Source: an uncultured Collinsella sp. (lineage in GTDB: Bacteria; Actinomycetota; Coriobacteriia; Coriobacteriales; Coriobacteriaceae). Taken from it: DNA of 64,000 bases. How positions within the stretch are numbered: position 1 is the first letter of the stretch; each line of letters opens with the position of its first letter. A model generated the notes under the pieces. The model was not told the DNA's origin. It did no database searches and was given only the letters and a program-made list of their open reading frames with translations. Below, piece by piece: positions 20,582 to 29,482 of the stretch. The translations under genes and the position numbers were made by a program. The stretch covers positions 75,692 to 139,691 of the forward strand of contig CAUBOH010000003.1 of the NCBI GenBank assembly GCA_958437495.1. The letters run 5' to 3'.

Positions 20582-22467
20582 TCGACGAGGAGAACAAGCC
20601 CGCAACCATGCCCGAGACGCCGGCCGCCCCTGCGGCCGCGCCGGCTCATGCCGCCCCGGCGCGCCCCGCGCCCGTGGAGCCCGAGGATACGGTGTTCTCC
20701 CTGCCTCTTTCGCATGTAACTCAAGATTATTCGGCGCCTGTCGATAACAGGGACGCCGATAGGGACACCGAGCAGCTCGACGCCCCTATCGGCGCGCATG
20801 CTGCCGAGCAGCCCGCGGCACCGGAGGCGACGCCCGCGCCGGCTCATTTTGCCGAGCCCGTCGCCGAGGCTATCAACGAAAGCGAAGCGGTGTTCGCCAC
20901 GCCCGAGCCCGTCGCGCCGGCCTTCCCCGTCGCGCCATCGCCCGAGGTGACGGCCGCGCCCGCGCCGAAGCCCGAGTCGGCGCCGTCGCACTTCGCGACG
21001 CCGGAACCCGTCGTCGTGGATCCGGAGGAAACCGCCAAGGTCCCCAGTGACCCCGGCTCGACCATCCCGACCCTCGATAAGCCTATCGAGGAGCCCAACA
21101 CCGAGCCGCTCGATGCCGACGATACCAGCTCCCCCGCCGATGCCGTCTCCCCCAACGACACCGTCTCCCCCGACGACACCGCCGAGATTGACGTCGCCGC
21201 CGTAGAGGCGAAACTCAAAGACCCCGGCTCGACCATGAGCTTTGAGCCGCTGACCGGCGAGCGCATCGAGACCGACTCGACCTACGACGCCGGCACCACC
21301 ACGCAGCTCATGTGGGGCGCCCGCTCTGACGTCGGCTGCGTGCGCCCGCACAACGAAGATTCCTACCTGGTGCAGTCGCCGCTCTTTTGCGTTTGCGACG
21401 GCATGGGAGGACATGCTGCCGGCGAGGTAGCGTCCTCTATCGCCGTCGAGACCATCGCCAAGACGGCACCGCAGTCTGCCGATGCCGCGCGTCTGGCCGC
21501 GGCCGTCGAGGCAGCCAATGCCGCCGTGATTGAGGCCGCCCTCAACGGTTTGGGCAAGCCCGGTATGGGCTGCACGGCCACCTGCGCTTATATCGAAAAC
21601 GACACGCTCGCCATCGCCCACGTGGGCGACTCGCGCGCCTACCTGCTCCACGAGGGCACGCTCATCCGCGTGACCCGCGACCATTCCTACGTGGAAGAGC
21701 TCGTGGACGCCGGCGAGATTACGGCCGACGAGGCCCGCGTCCACCCCAACCGCTCGGTCATCACCCGCGCGCTGGGCTCGGATCCCGCCATGTATGCCGA
21801 CCACTTTACCCTGCACATCGAGGAGGGCGACCGCCTGATCCTGTGCTCTGACGGCCTTTCGAGCATGATTCCCGACAGCGATATCGAAAACATCGCCACA
21901 CAGTCCTCGACCGCGCAGATTTGCGTTGACAACCTGGTAGACGCGGCGCTTGCTGCCGGCGGCCACGACAACGTGACCGTGGTGGTGGTCGACCTGGTCG
22001 ACGATGGCGTCATGCGCAAGGCAAAACGCGTCCGTCGCCGCAATGTCACCATCGGCATCGTCCTGGGCCTCATCCTCGTTTTGGGCGCAGCCATTTGGGG
22101 CTATACGGGCATCACCGGCTCGTACTACCTGGGCACCTACCAGGGAAACGTCGCAGTCTGGCGCGGCATACCCGGCAAGCCGCTCGGGCTTAAGCTCCAC
22201 TGGCTCGAGAGCGAAACCAGCATCAAGCTGTCCGACCTGCCCGAAGACACTCAGAACCGCCTCAAGGCGGGCATTCCGCAAACGAGCGTCGACGATGCGC
22301 AGGATACCATCTCCAAGTACCGTCACCAGATCGACGAGGAACAGACCCGTCAGGTGATCGACGCGCAAACGATTCGCGACAACACCGATCAGGGATCGAC
22401 TTCCGAGTCGAATACCGAGAAAACCGTCGAACAGTCCGCCGAGGCCGAAGCCTCCGATAAGAATTAA
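20578..22467 (+). CDS. pstP: PP2C-type Ser/Thr phosphatase with long acidic N-terminal extension
   Basis: 629 residues. The metal-dependent phosphatase domain spans about 240-475: GCVRPHNEDSYL, VCDGMGGHAAGE, AHVGDSRAYL, SDGLSSMI and GGHDNVTVVVV give the metal-binding Asp residues. One membrane helix follows (about 487-508) and a ~120-residue outside part. Known PstP proteins lack the first ~235 residues seen here, which are Ala/Pro/Glu/Asp rich and likely disordered. It should reverse phosphorylation by the kinases in the cluster. The final stretch after the helix is rich in Glu, Thr and Gln. Confidence 0.9.
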   Translation: MIDEENKPATMPETPAAPAAAPAHAAPARPAPVEPEDTVFSLPLSHVTQDYSAPVDNRDADRDTEQLDAPIGAHAAEQPAAPEATPAPAHFAEPVAEAINESEAVFATPEPVAPAFPVAPSPEVTAAPAPKPESAPSHFATPEPVVVDPEETAKVPSDPGSTIPTLDKPIEEPNTEPLDADDTSSPADAVSPNDTVSPDDTAEIDVAAVEAKLKDPGSTMSFEPLTGERIETDSTYDAGTTTQLMWGARSDVGCVRPHNEDSYLVQSPLFCVCDGMGGHAAGEVASSIAVETIAKTAPQSADAARLAAAVEAANAAVIEAALNGLGKPGMGCTATCAYIENDTLAIAHVGDSRAYLLHEGTLIRVTRDHSYVEELVDAGEITADEARVHPNRSVITRALGSDPAMYADHFTLHIEEGDRLILCSDGLSSMIPDSDIENIATQSSTAQICVDNLVDAALAAGGHDNVTVVVVDLVDDGVMRKAKRVRRRNVTIGIVLGLILVLGAAIWGYTGITGSYYLGTYQGNVAVWRGIPGKPLGLKLHWLESETSIKLSDLPEDTQNRLKAGIPQTSVDDAQDTISKYRHQIDEEQTRQVIDAQTIRDNTDQGSTSESNTEKTVEQSAEAEASDKN

Positions 22468-22483
22468 GAAGGGAGTGCCGCTT

Positions 22484-25354
22484 ATGAGTCGCCGCAACAC
22501 CGAACTGCTTTTGCTCATCGCCTCGGCGTTCCCCGTCATCCTGCTGTATGCGATGTACGTGCTCACCGCGGGCGCCACGATCTCCTTTGAGACGCTTGCC
22601 GTGCCGATCGGCCTCTTTGCCGCCTTCGCCGCAGCGCACATCGCCGTGCGCATCCTGGCGCCCGGCGCCGACCCCGCAATCCTGCCCGTCGTCTTTGTGC
22701 TCTCGGGCATCGGCATCACATTCGTGACGCGCCTTGCCCCCGACCTCGCCATCTCGCAGCTCATCATCCTGTTTATCTCGGTGGCGCTCATGGTGGGAAC
22801 GCTCGCGCTGGTCAAGAACCTCGACGTGGTCATGCGCTACAAATACACCTTCGGCATCATCGGCATCATCTTGCTGATGCTGCCTATCTTTATCGGCACC
22901 ACGATCTCGGGCTCCAAGCTGTGGATTCGTATCGCCGGCTTTACCATCCAGCCCGGCGAGTTCGCCAAGGTCTTTATCGTGCTGTTCCTGGCCGGCTACC
23001 TGGCCGAGAACCGTGAACTGCTCTCCATCTCCAACCGCAAGATTCTGGGCCTCAAGATTCCGCGTTTCCGCCTGCTGCTGCCGCTGTTTGCCGTGTGGGG
23101 CGTGTGCCTGCTCGTCGTCGTCTTCGAACGCGATCTGGGTTCGGCCGTACTGTTCTACACCATCTTCTTGCTGATGCTCTACGTTGCCACGGGACGCTTT
23201 TCGTACGTCATCATCGGCCTGATACTTTTGGCTGTTGGGGCCGTGGGCGCCTACAAGTTCCTGTCGCACGTTCAGGTGCGCTTTCAGGTCTGGGTCGATC
23301 CGTTTAAGGATGCCCAGGGCCAAGGCTACCAGATCGTGCAGTCGCTCTTTTCGCTCGCCGACGGCGGCCTGGTGGGCGTGGGCATCGGCAACGGCATGAG
23401 CAACAACATCCCCGTCGTCGAATCCGACTTTATCTTCTCGGCCATCGGCGAGGAAATGGGACTTTTGGGCGGCGGCGCCGTGCTCATCCTGTTTATGCTC
23501 TTTGCCGTGCGCGGTCTGACCACGGCCGCTCGTGCCAAGTCCGACCTTGCCGCCTTTAGCGCCACGGGCCTTACGGCGGCCATCAGCTTCCAGGCCTTCT
23601 TGATTGTTGGCGGCGTGACCCGCCTGATTCCGCTGACCGGCGTCACCCTGCCCTTCATGAGCCAGGGCGGCTCCTCGCTGCTGGCGAGCTTCATCATCGT
23701 CGCGCTGCTACTGCGTGCCGGCGACGAGGCAACCGGACGCGAGGCCGAGCTCACCGGCACCGGCACCATGGCCGCCATCACCGATGACCAGGTCGCATCT
23801 TCCGCCGCCCCGACCGGCACGCGGTTTGCCACCTCGTCGTCCTACGGCCGCGGTAGCCACTCCGCCGGCTCTCGCATGCGTCGTCGCCTGCTCGATACGC
23901 CTGAGTCCGGCGTACTTGGCCGCGTGGCACTTGCCAATCGCCTGACTCGCGCCGTGCTCGCCTTTACGGCGCTGTTCGCCATCCTTATCGGCAACCTTAC
24001 CTATGTCCAGGTCATCAAGGCCAAGGATTATCAGGACATGCCGACCAACAACCACACCATCGCCCGCTCCAAGTATATCCAGCGCGGCTCCATCATCACG
24101 TCCGACGGCGTGACGCTGGCCGAGTCGCTACAGCAGGAGGATGGCACCTACGCCCGCTCCTACCCCAACGGCAATATGGCCGCGCACGTGGTGGGCTACG
24201 TGAGCCAGCAGTATGGCACCGCTGGCATCGAGAGCGTCATGAACGACACACTCACCGGCTCCAAGGATTACTCCAGCTGGAACAACGCCATCGCATCGCT
24301 CGCAGGTCAGACCCAGCCGGGCAACACCGTCAAGCTCACGATCGATTCGCGCATCCAGACGGCTGCCGAGCAGGCACTCAAGGGCTTTAAGGGTGCTGTG
24401 GTGGTCATGGACCCGCGTACCGGTGCCGTCCTTGCGTGCGCCAGCTCGCCCACCTACGACAACACCAACATCGACGCCCTGTTACAGGCAGGTGGCGGCG
24501 AGGACGGTTCCTTGTACGACCGCGCCATGGATGCGCTGTATACCCCAGGCTCCACGTTTAAGGTCGTCACCCTTTCCGCAGCGCTCGAGACCGGCACCGC
24601 CACGCTTTCGAGCACCTACCAGGCGCCCGGTTCCATGGATATCGGAAACGCTCCGGTCACCAACTACGCCAACGAAAGCTACGGCACCATCAGCCTGCAG
24701 CAGGCCTTCGCCGTGTCGTCTAACGTCGTCTTTGGCCAGGTGGCCAACGAGGTCGGCGCCAGCTCGCTGGTACAGTTTGCCAACGCCTTTGGCTATGGGC
24801 AAAAGCTGGGCCAGGACCTTACCGCCGCGGCCTCCATCATGGCCGACCCGTCGCTTATGACCGAGTGGGAGACCGCTTGGGCAGGCGCAGGTCAGCCTGT
24901 CGGTATGGACCACACGCCCGGCCCGCAGACCACGGTCATGCAAAACGCTGTGATTGCCGCCGCCATTGCCAACAGCGGCGTCGTCATGGATCCGTTCTTT
25001 GTGTCCCAGGTGCTCGCCCCAGACGGAACCGTGGTTAAGACCATGCAGTCCCGTTCGCTGGGTCAGGCTGTCAGCTCTGCCACAGCCGACCAGGTCAAGC
25101 AGGCCATGCTCTCCGTCGTCCAGTCTGGCACTGGCACCGATGCCCAGATTCCGGGCGTCAAGGTTGCCGGCAAGACCGGCTCGGCCGAGACCGGCGGCAC
25201 CAACGTCAACTCCATGTTCATCGGCTTTGCCCCCTACGATTCACCTACGGTCGCCATCTCGGTGGCTTTGGAGGATTACGACAAGCATGACGTCAAGGCC
25301 GCCAAAATCGCCGGCATCGTCCTGACTGCGGCGCTCGCAGCACAGGGAGCGTGA
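22484..25354 (+). CDS. Natural fusion of SEDS glycosyltransferase (RodA/FtsW) and class B penicillin-binding protein
   Basis: 956 residues in one uninterrupted frame. Residues 1-~415 are a multi-pass SEDS polymerase (IQPGEFAK, ESDFIFSAIGEE with the candidate catalytic Asp, PFMSQGGSS). A polar linker (~420-480) leads to a membrane helix (~490-510) and then a class B transpeptidase with S690-T-F-K693, S745-S-N747 and K897-T-G899. The SEDS part polymerises glycan from lipid II and the PBP part crosslinks it; elsewhere these are two genes, rodA and pbpA. ATG at 22484 with AGAAGGGAG; an in-frame GTG at 22475 is too close to that site. PknB and PstP are encoded beside it. Confidence 0.92.
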   Translation: MSRRNTELLLLIASAFPVILLYAMYVLTAGATISFETLAVPIGLFAAFAAAHIAVRILAPGADPAILPVVFVLSGIGITFVTRLAPDLAISQLIILFISVALMVGTLALVKNLDVVMRYKYTFGIIGIILLMLPIFIGTTISGSKLWIRIAGFTIQPGEFAKVFIVLFLAGYLAENRELLSISNRKILGLKIPRFRLLLPLFAVWGVCLLVVVFERDLGSAVLFYTIFLLMLYVATGRFSYVIIGLILLAVGAVGAYKFLSHVQVRFQVWVDPFKDAQGQGYQIVQSLFSLADGGLVGVGIGNGMSNNIPVVESDFIFSAIGEEMGLLGGGAVLILFMLFAVRGLTTAARAKSDLAAFSATGLTAAISFQAFLIVGGVTRLIPLTGVTLPFMSQGGSSLLASFIIVALLLRAGDEATGREAELTGTGTMAAITDDQVASSAAPTGTRFATSSSYGRGSHSAGSRMRRRLLDTPESGVLGRVALANRLTRAVLAFTALFAILIGNLTYVQVIKAKDYQDMPTNNHTIARSKYIQRGSIITSDGVTLAESLQQEDGTYARSYPNGNMAAHVVGYVSQQYGTAGIESVMNDTLTGSKDYSSWNNAIASLAGQTQPGNTVKLTIDSRIQTAAEQALKGFKGAVVVMDPRTGAVLACASSPTYDNTNIDALLQAGGGEDGSLYDRAMDALYTPGSTFKVVTLSAALETGTATLSSTYQAPGSMDIGNAPVTNYANESYGTISLQQAFAVSSNVVFGQVANEVGASSLVQFANAFGYGQKLGQDLTAAASIMADPSLMTEWETAWAGAGQPVGMDHTPGPQTTVMQNAVIAAAIANSGVVMDPFFVSQVLAPDGTVVKTMQSRSLGQAVSSATADQVKQAMLSVVQSGTGTDAQIPGVKVAGKTGSAETGGTNVNSMFIGFAPYDSPTVAISVALEDYDKHDVKAAKIAGIVLTAALAAQGA

Positions 25355-25486
25355 TGCCCGTGATCGAAGCGGATACTCGGGGCGCGCCACGACCGATGAG
25401 CTAGCGGCAACGCGCCACACGGCCCCAGCGGCCACATATTTGGTACTACACACATCGTTGAGCGAATAGTTATGTTAGGAGCAGGA

Positions 25487-27430
25487 ATGGAACAGAGGGT
25501 CCTCGGGGGAAGATACCTCCTCAAGGATAAGGTGGGAACGGGCGGCATGGCGACCGTCTTCCGTGCACAGGATCAGGTCCTCGACCGCACGGTTGCCGTC
25601 AAGATCATGCTGCCGCAGTATGCCGGCGACGCCACCTTCGCCGCCCGCTTTAAGCAGGAGGCCCAGGCAGCAGCAGGCCTGTCCTCCCCCTATATCGTGG
25701 GCGTCTACGATTGGGGCAAGGACGGCGACACCTATTACATCGTCATGGAGTACCTGCGCGGTACCGACCTTAAAAGCGGCATCAAGAGCCACGGTGCCCT
25801 CGATCCCAAGAAGGTCGCACAGATCGGCTCGCAGATCAGCTCCGCGCTTTCGGTCGCCCATAAGCACGAGATCATCCACCGCGACATTAAGCCGCAAAAT
25901 ATCATGGTGCTGCCCGACGGCAACATCAAGGTGATGGACTTTGGTATCGCGCGCGCCAAGAACAGCCACCTCACGCAGGACAACAACGTGCTGGGCACCG
26001 CCCACTATGTAAGCCCCGAGCAGACCCGCGGTCAGGACCTCGGCCCCACCTCGGATATCTACTCGCTGGGCGTCGTCATGTACGAGTGCGCTACCGGCCG
26101 TGTGCCCTTCGACGGAGACGACGCCATCTCGGTGGCACTCAAGCAGGTCAACGAGCTGCCTATCCCGCCGAGCCAGATCAACTCCGGCGTCGACGCCGAC
26201 CTGGAGCGCATCATCCTCAAGTGCATGGAAAAGGACCCGGCCAACCGCTTCCAGACAGCCGACGAGCTGCGCCAGGTGCTCAATAGTTACCTGTCCGGTC
26301 GAGCCGTCAACGTCTCGGAGCCCACGCGCATTATCGGTGCCGCCGGCGACCTGGGCGCCACCAAGACCCGCGAGCTGTCTGACTCCACGCGCGCTATGGT
26401 TCGCCCCGTCTCGGGCGTGAGCGGCCAGACCAACCCCCGCAGCGCCGTCTCGGGTTCCACCGGTTCCTACGAGGCCGAGAAGCCCAAGTCCAACAAGAAC
26501 AAGATTATTGCCGCCGTGGTGGCTACCATCGCCGTCATCGGTATCGTCGTAGCCTTTGCCACGGGCATGTTCAGCGGCGACCAGGTTACGGTCCCCGATG
26601 TGCTGGGCAAGGATCAGGAAACCGCCGTCGAGCAGATCCAGGAAGCCGGCCTGGAGGTCGGTACCGTCGACCAGAGCTACAACGATGACGTCGACGAGGG
26701 TAAGGTCGCCGAGCAGACCCCCAACGGCCACACCAAAAAGCCCAAGGGCACAAGGGTGAACCTGGTGATCTCCAAGGGTCCCAAGCCCTCTGAAAAGGTT
26801 GAGGTCCCGCAGCTCGTCGGTTTGACCAAGGACCAAGCCGAGGCAGCGCTGGCAAGCGTGGGCCTGAAGGGCAGCGCCTCCGAGGAAGCCAATGAGGCCG
26901 ACGAAGGTCAGGTCTTTGAGCAGGGTACCGACGCCGGCAAGGAGGTTAAGAAGGGCACGACCATCTCGTATAAGGTCTCGAGCGGCCCGGACACCACCTC
27001 GGTGCCTGATCTGACCGACATGACCGAGGCCCAGGCACGCAACGCCCTCGACATGGCCGGTTTTGGCGTCGACGTAAGCTACCAGGAGAACGACTCCGTC
27101 GCCGAGGGTACCGTCATTAGCTGGAATCCCAGCGGTAAGCAAAAGCCGGGTGCCACGATCACCGTCGTCATCGCCAAGAAGTCCGGAAAGGCCAGCGTTC
27201 CGGGCAACCTGTACGGCAAGAGTATCTCCGCCGCCGTCACCGCGCTCAACAACGCCGGGTTCTACAACATCGCATTCTGCGATGAGAACGGCAATCCCGT
27301 GAGCGGCAACGAGAACGCAACTGTCACGGGTGTCTCCCCCACCGGCAAGCAGTCCACCGACAGCACGATTACGCTGACGGTTTCCATCTCCGGTTCCGGC
27401 TCCGGCGACGACTCCGGGTCTAGCAACTAA
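25487..27430 (+). CDS. pknB: PASTA-domain Ser/Thr protein kinase PknB
   Basis: 647 residues. Kinase domain 10-270: GTGGMA (17-22), AVK Lys39, HRDIKPQN Asp133, DFG 151-153, GTAHYVSPEQ activation segment. Juxtamembrane linker to ~338, membrane helix 339-361, then four PASTA repeats (about 366-432, 434-500, 502-567 and 570-640), which bind muropeptides or lipid II outside the cell. A Gly/Ser tail ends the protein. I choose the ATG at 25487 with TAGGAG seven bases upstream rather than the ATG at 25472. A 132-base gap after the SEDS-PBP gene may hold its own promoter. Confidence 0.95.
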   Translation: MEQRVLGGRYLLKDKVGTGGMATVFRAQDQVLDRTVAVKIMLPQYAGDATFAARFKQEAQAAAGLSSPYIVGVYDWGKDGDTYYIVMEYLRGTDLKSGIKSHGALDPKKVAQIGSQISSALSVAHKHEIIHRDIKPQNIMVLPDGNIKVMDFGIARAKNSHLTQDNNVLGTAHYVSPEQTRGQDLGPTSDIYSLGVVMYECATGRVPFDGDDAISVALKQVNELPIPPSQINSGVDADLERIILKCMEKDPANRFQTADELRQVLNSYLSGRAVNVSEPTRIIGAAGDLGATKTRELSDSTRAMVRPVSGVSGQTNPRSAVSGSTGSYEAEKPKSNKNKIIAAVVATIAVIGIVVAFATGMFSGDQVTVPDVLGKDQETAVEQIQEAGLEVGTVDQSYNDDVDEGKVAEQTPNGHTKKPKGTRVNLVISKGPKPSEKVEVPQLVGLTKDQAEAALASVGLKGSASEEANEADEGQVFEQGTDAGKEVKKGTTISYKVSSGPDTTSVPDLTDMTEAQARNALDMAGFGVDVSYQENDSVAEGTVISWNPSGKQKPGATITVVIAKKSGKASVPGNLYGKSISAAVTALNNAGFYNIAFCDENGNPVSGNENATVTGVSPTGKQSTDSTITLTVSISGSGSGDDSGSSN

Positions 27431-27485
27431 CGTCGATCGTTTGTTGCTCCGAGCGGTTTAGACCGCAAACACATTCGCTCAGAAG

Positions 27486-27524
27486 CGCCCGCTAGCTCCC
27501 CCAGCAAGCGGGCGTTTTCTTTAT
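27486..27524 (+). terminator. Intrinsic terminator of the pknB cluster
   Basis: An 8-bp GC stem (27486-27493 with 27507-27514) followed by TTTTCTTTAT. It marks the end of the core kinase cluster and of the core region before the island. Confidence 0.85.
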
Positions 27525-27607
27525 CTAGGGCAGCGGAAAGGGCGGCTTCGATAGCAGGCCGGATTTGATTTTTGAAATATGGACGAATTCCTTGTCAGGA
27601 GGGTAAA

Positions 27608-27682
27608 ATGGTGCCGACGGCAGCCCAAGTTGTAGAGAGCTGGGCAGAGCCGTTGCTTAATGAAGTTGGGTCATCGTCTTAG
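27608..27682 (+). CDS. 24-codon small ORF converging on the 41-aa peptide gene, copy 1
   Basis: Begins MVPTAAQVVESWAEPLL. AGGAGGG lies four bases before the ATG. Its TAG overlaps the TAA of the opposite-strand 41-aa ORF. In copy 2 five of 24 residues differ, with most substitutions non-synonymous, so the peptide may not be the selected product; the transcript could be a regulatory RNA. Treated as a candidate. Confidence 0.35.
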   Translation: MVPTAAQVVESWAEPLLNEVGSSS

Positions 27683-27804
27683 CGACGGTGGCCTTTCTTT
27701 TTGGGCTTCGAGCCCTGCTTGAGTGCCTTGGAAAGGCCGACAAGGGCCGTGAGGAGCGAGACCATAGCGGTCAGGAGCTTCACGAGCTCGGTGAAATCGG
27801 TCAT
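27679..27804 (-). CDS. 41-aa hydrophobic-then-basic peptide, candidate type I toxin, copy 1
   Basis: 41 residues: an acidic start (MTDFTEL), a Leu/Val/Ala-rich helix of about 20 residues, and a basic tail with KPKKKGHRR. GGGAGGTGAT, an almost ideal anti-16S match, lies five bases before the ATG. The copy at 40220-40345 encodes the identical peptide with a single synonymous base change, which argues for protein-level selection or recent duplication. The size and charge layout resemble Fst/Hol_Tox-type toxins. No homologue is named. Confidence 0.6.
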   Translation of the reverse strand: MTDFTELVKLLTAMVSLLTALVGLSKALKQGSKPKKKGHRR

Positions 27805-28035
27805 GGGCATCACCTCCCATCGGATGGAGGGCTCTGCCCGGCACGAGGGCTGCCGACAGCGAGGACGATTTTATCAGAGTGGTTGGCCCTCTCCGATTAA
27901 TTCACGCTCCTCACCCTTGCGAAAAGTGCGAGCATGGCAGAATCGGCGCTAAACGGCAGTGCGCTAGGGCACCGACGACGAGCTTTCCAAAACTAGCAAG
28001 GCGTGTCGCCGTTGCGGTACCAGGCTCAACAAATC

Positions 28036-28062
28036 TCTGGTGCCCCCGGCGGATTCGAACCC
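28036..28062. other. Degenerate tRNA-Arg 3'-end fragment (old attachment site)
   Basis: Matches the 3' end (CCA end, acceptor arm and T-loop) of the intact tRNA-Arg at 47963-48038 over about 26 bases with one base missing in the G/C run, then diverges. The flank ATCTCTGG also resembles that site. Probably a remnant att site from an earlier integration in the same tRNA. Confidence 0.55.
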
Positions 28063-28534
28063 CCCCGCGGGGAAATTGGTGACGCGGGTGTCGACGGCCC
28101 GAATTGGCCGAGCGCGACATGGCCCGCAAGGGACAGACCGAGCGCTCGGAGAGCGCCCACGTACGCGTCGCGGTTGCCCGCCGGGAGCGAGCCGGTTGGC
28201 CAGGCAACGCGAGCCCAGGCAGGTGAGCGCCGGTTGAGCCGACGCCAAGAAGACGCGATCGATGGGGAGCGTCGCACGACGGCGCTCGGCGACCCGACGC
28301 GAGAGGCCCCGCCCGGCGACAACGGCGGAGCGATGGCGACTACTGGAAACCATCGAGCGAAGCCGTTCGGCGGGCGGGGCCGGCGTGAGCGGAGGCGGAC
28401 GAAACGCGACCCTGGGGAGCGTTGCCGGGGAGCCGCAGCGAGAGCGACACCATGTGTCGCGGGGGTCCCGCCCATAAGCGGGACCCATCGGCCTCAAGGC
28501 CAATTGTTATGGCGGTCCTACGATGGAAGCCGGT
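28063..28534. other. Very GC-rich, hairpin-dense spacer with no supported gene
   Basis: Between the tRNA remnant and the SEFIR gene. Open frames exist on both strands (for example 28003-28653 plus and 27964-28503 minus) but none has a ribosome site or protein-like composition. Near the end three hairpins follow each other: 28444-28460 (7 bp), 28463-28486 (9 bp, GGGTCCCGC arm) and 28490-28501 (5 bp). This could be a structured RNA or decayed DNA. Confidence 0.4.
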
Positions 28535-29449
28535 CTAGAAGTCTATCGTCCCTGCAACGTCCTCGACGTTCTTCCGATAGGCTGACCGAGCAGCCTCTTC
28601 GCGAGCTTGGCGTTTCCGTTCCTTCTCAAGATATTCGGCCTCAAGTTTGTTAGCCTCTTCCACGCACAAGACGAGGGTGTCACGGTGATAGTCCCTAACT
28701 TCTTCGATGGTGGTCCCATTAAGGATTATTTCGTCGCCGACGACCGATGCGATATGGGGCCTATGCATGGTGGTAAATCTTGGCGGCAAGTCCCAAGACT
28801 TCAAGAAGAGTTCGCGCCACAGAGAGCTGGGGCGTCTCGACAATCGGAACGGCACTTCGTACAGGGCACTCCCCCTCGTTCCGTCGTTCCTCGGTTCTCC
28901 CACCTCATCGACCACAATACCGACGATTCTGATGGGCTCAGAGCCCTCGCCCTCTTCTTCGCGTTTTTTCGAAGACGTCTGAGCGATGCGGCGCTTGGGC
29001 GCAACCGACGGCTTCTTCTTGGCCCCATAAAGGGTCGCAAGCAAATCGTTATAGCCACGAGACTCGACCCCATCGCCCAAGTCGACCGCCAATTTCCCCT
29101 TGAGGAAGGTCGGGAGGCTTTCCTCAACGCCCCCTTCCTTTATTACCGGGATAAACTTCCTCTCATTATGCCCAGAGAACAATTCTCCGCTGATGATGTG
29201 CCCCTCGTAGCCCACCCCGCCGATTCGTTCATCGGCCTTCTGCTTATATGCTGGGGTGCAGACAATAAGAACATAGTCCGACGACCTAACCGACTGCTCC
29301 ATGAACTGAGGCAACCGATCGCCAAGCTCAAGGTCATATTGATCCACAATTGCCTCTACACCATCGGCTAGCAGACGGTCTGCCAGCGCCTTAACCCATG
29401 CACGATGTTCTTCGCTCTCCCATGCATAGGATATGAAAACCTTCGTCAC
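28535..29449 (-). CDS. SEFIR/TIR-domain protein, third gene of defence-like operon
   Basis: 304 residues. Residues 1-~140 fit the SEFIR/TIR fold: VFISYAWES at the first strand, DQYDLELGD after strand 2, SSDYVLIVCTPAY near strand 4. Bacterial TIR-like domains act in anti-phage immunity, often as NAD-cleaving or signal-making effectors; whether this one has activity is unknown. The C-terminal ~160 residues are unrecognised and end in a charged helix. Start choice: GTG at 29449 with GGGGG upstream, giving MTKVFISYAW; an upstream GTG at 29473 is weaker. It begins 33 bases after the DUF262 stop. Confidence 0.75.
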   Translation of the reverse strand: MTKVFISYAWESEEHRAWVKALADRLLADGVEAIVDQYDLELGDRLPQFMEQSVRSSDYVLIVCTPAYKQKADERIGGVGYEGHIISGELFSGHNERKFIPVIKEGGVEESLPTFLKGKLAVDLGDGVESRGYNDLLATLYGAKKKPSVAPKRRIAQTSSKKREEEGEGSEPIRIVGIVVDEVGEPRNDGTRGSALYEVPFRLSRRPSSLWRELFLKSWDLPPRFTTMHRPHIASVVGDEIILNGTTIEEVRDYHRDTLVLCVEEANKLEAEYLEKERKRQAREEAARSAYRKNVEDVAGTIDF

Positions 29450-29482
29450 TTTAGCCCCCAATCGCAGGTTCACAGCGTAAGC

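Larger units (their letters stand above)
27561..28007. repeat. Long direct repeat, copy 1 (small-ORF pair module)
   Basis: 447 bp that recur at 40102-40547. The central 250 bp are nearly identical, the last 100 bp more diverged, with a single 1-base length difference. It carries two convergent small ORFs. Its last bases match the 3' end of the relaxase gene of copy 2 (codons for GDTP plus one residue and a TAG), so copy 1 looks like a relic of a related mobile element. Confidence 0.85.

Noticed and set aside
20500..22833. 777-codon minus-strand frame opposite pstP and the SEDS-PBP gene
   Set aside because: Shadow of the coding strand; no motifs, and it crosses the boundary between real genes.
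25475..27142. 555-codon minus-strand frame opposite pknB
   Set aside because: Antisense shadow of the kinase gene with skewed Leu/Val/Gly/Asp composition.
28036..28062. A second functional tRNA gene
   Set aside because: Only the 3' end matches; no 5' half, D arm or anticodon stem can be folded from the flanking bases.
28003..28653. Frames of 150-216 codons in the GC-rich block before the SEFIR gene
   Set aside because: Arg/Gly/Pro low complexity on every frame and overlapping on both strands; no start signals.
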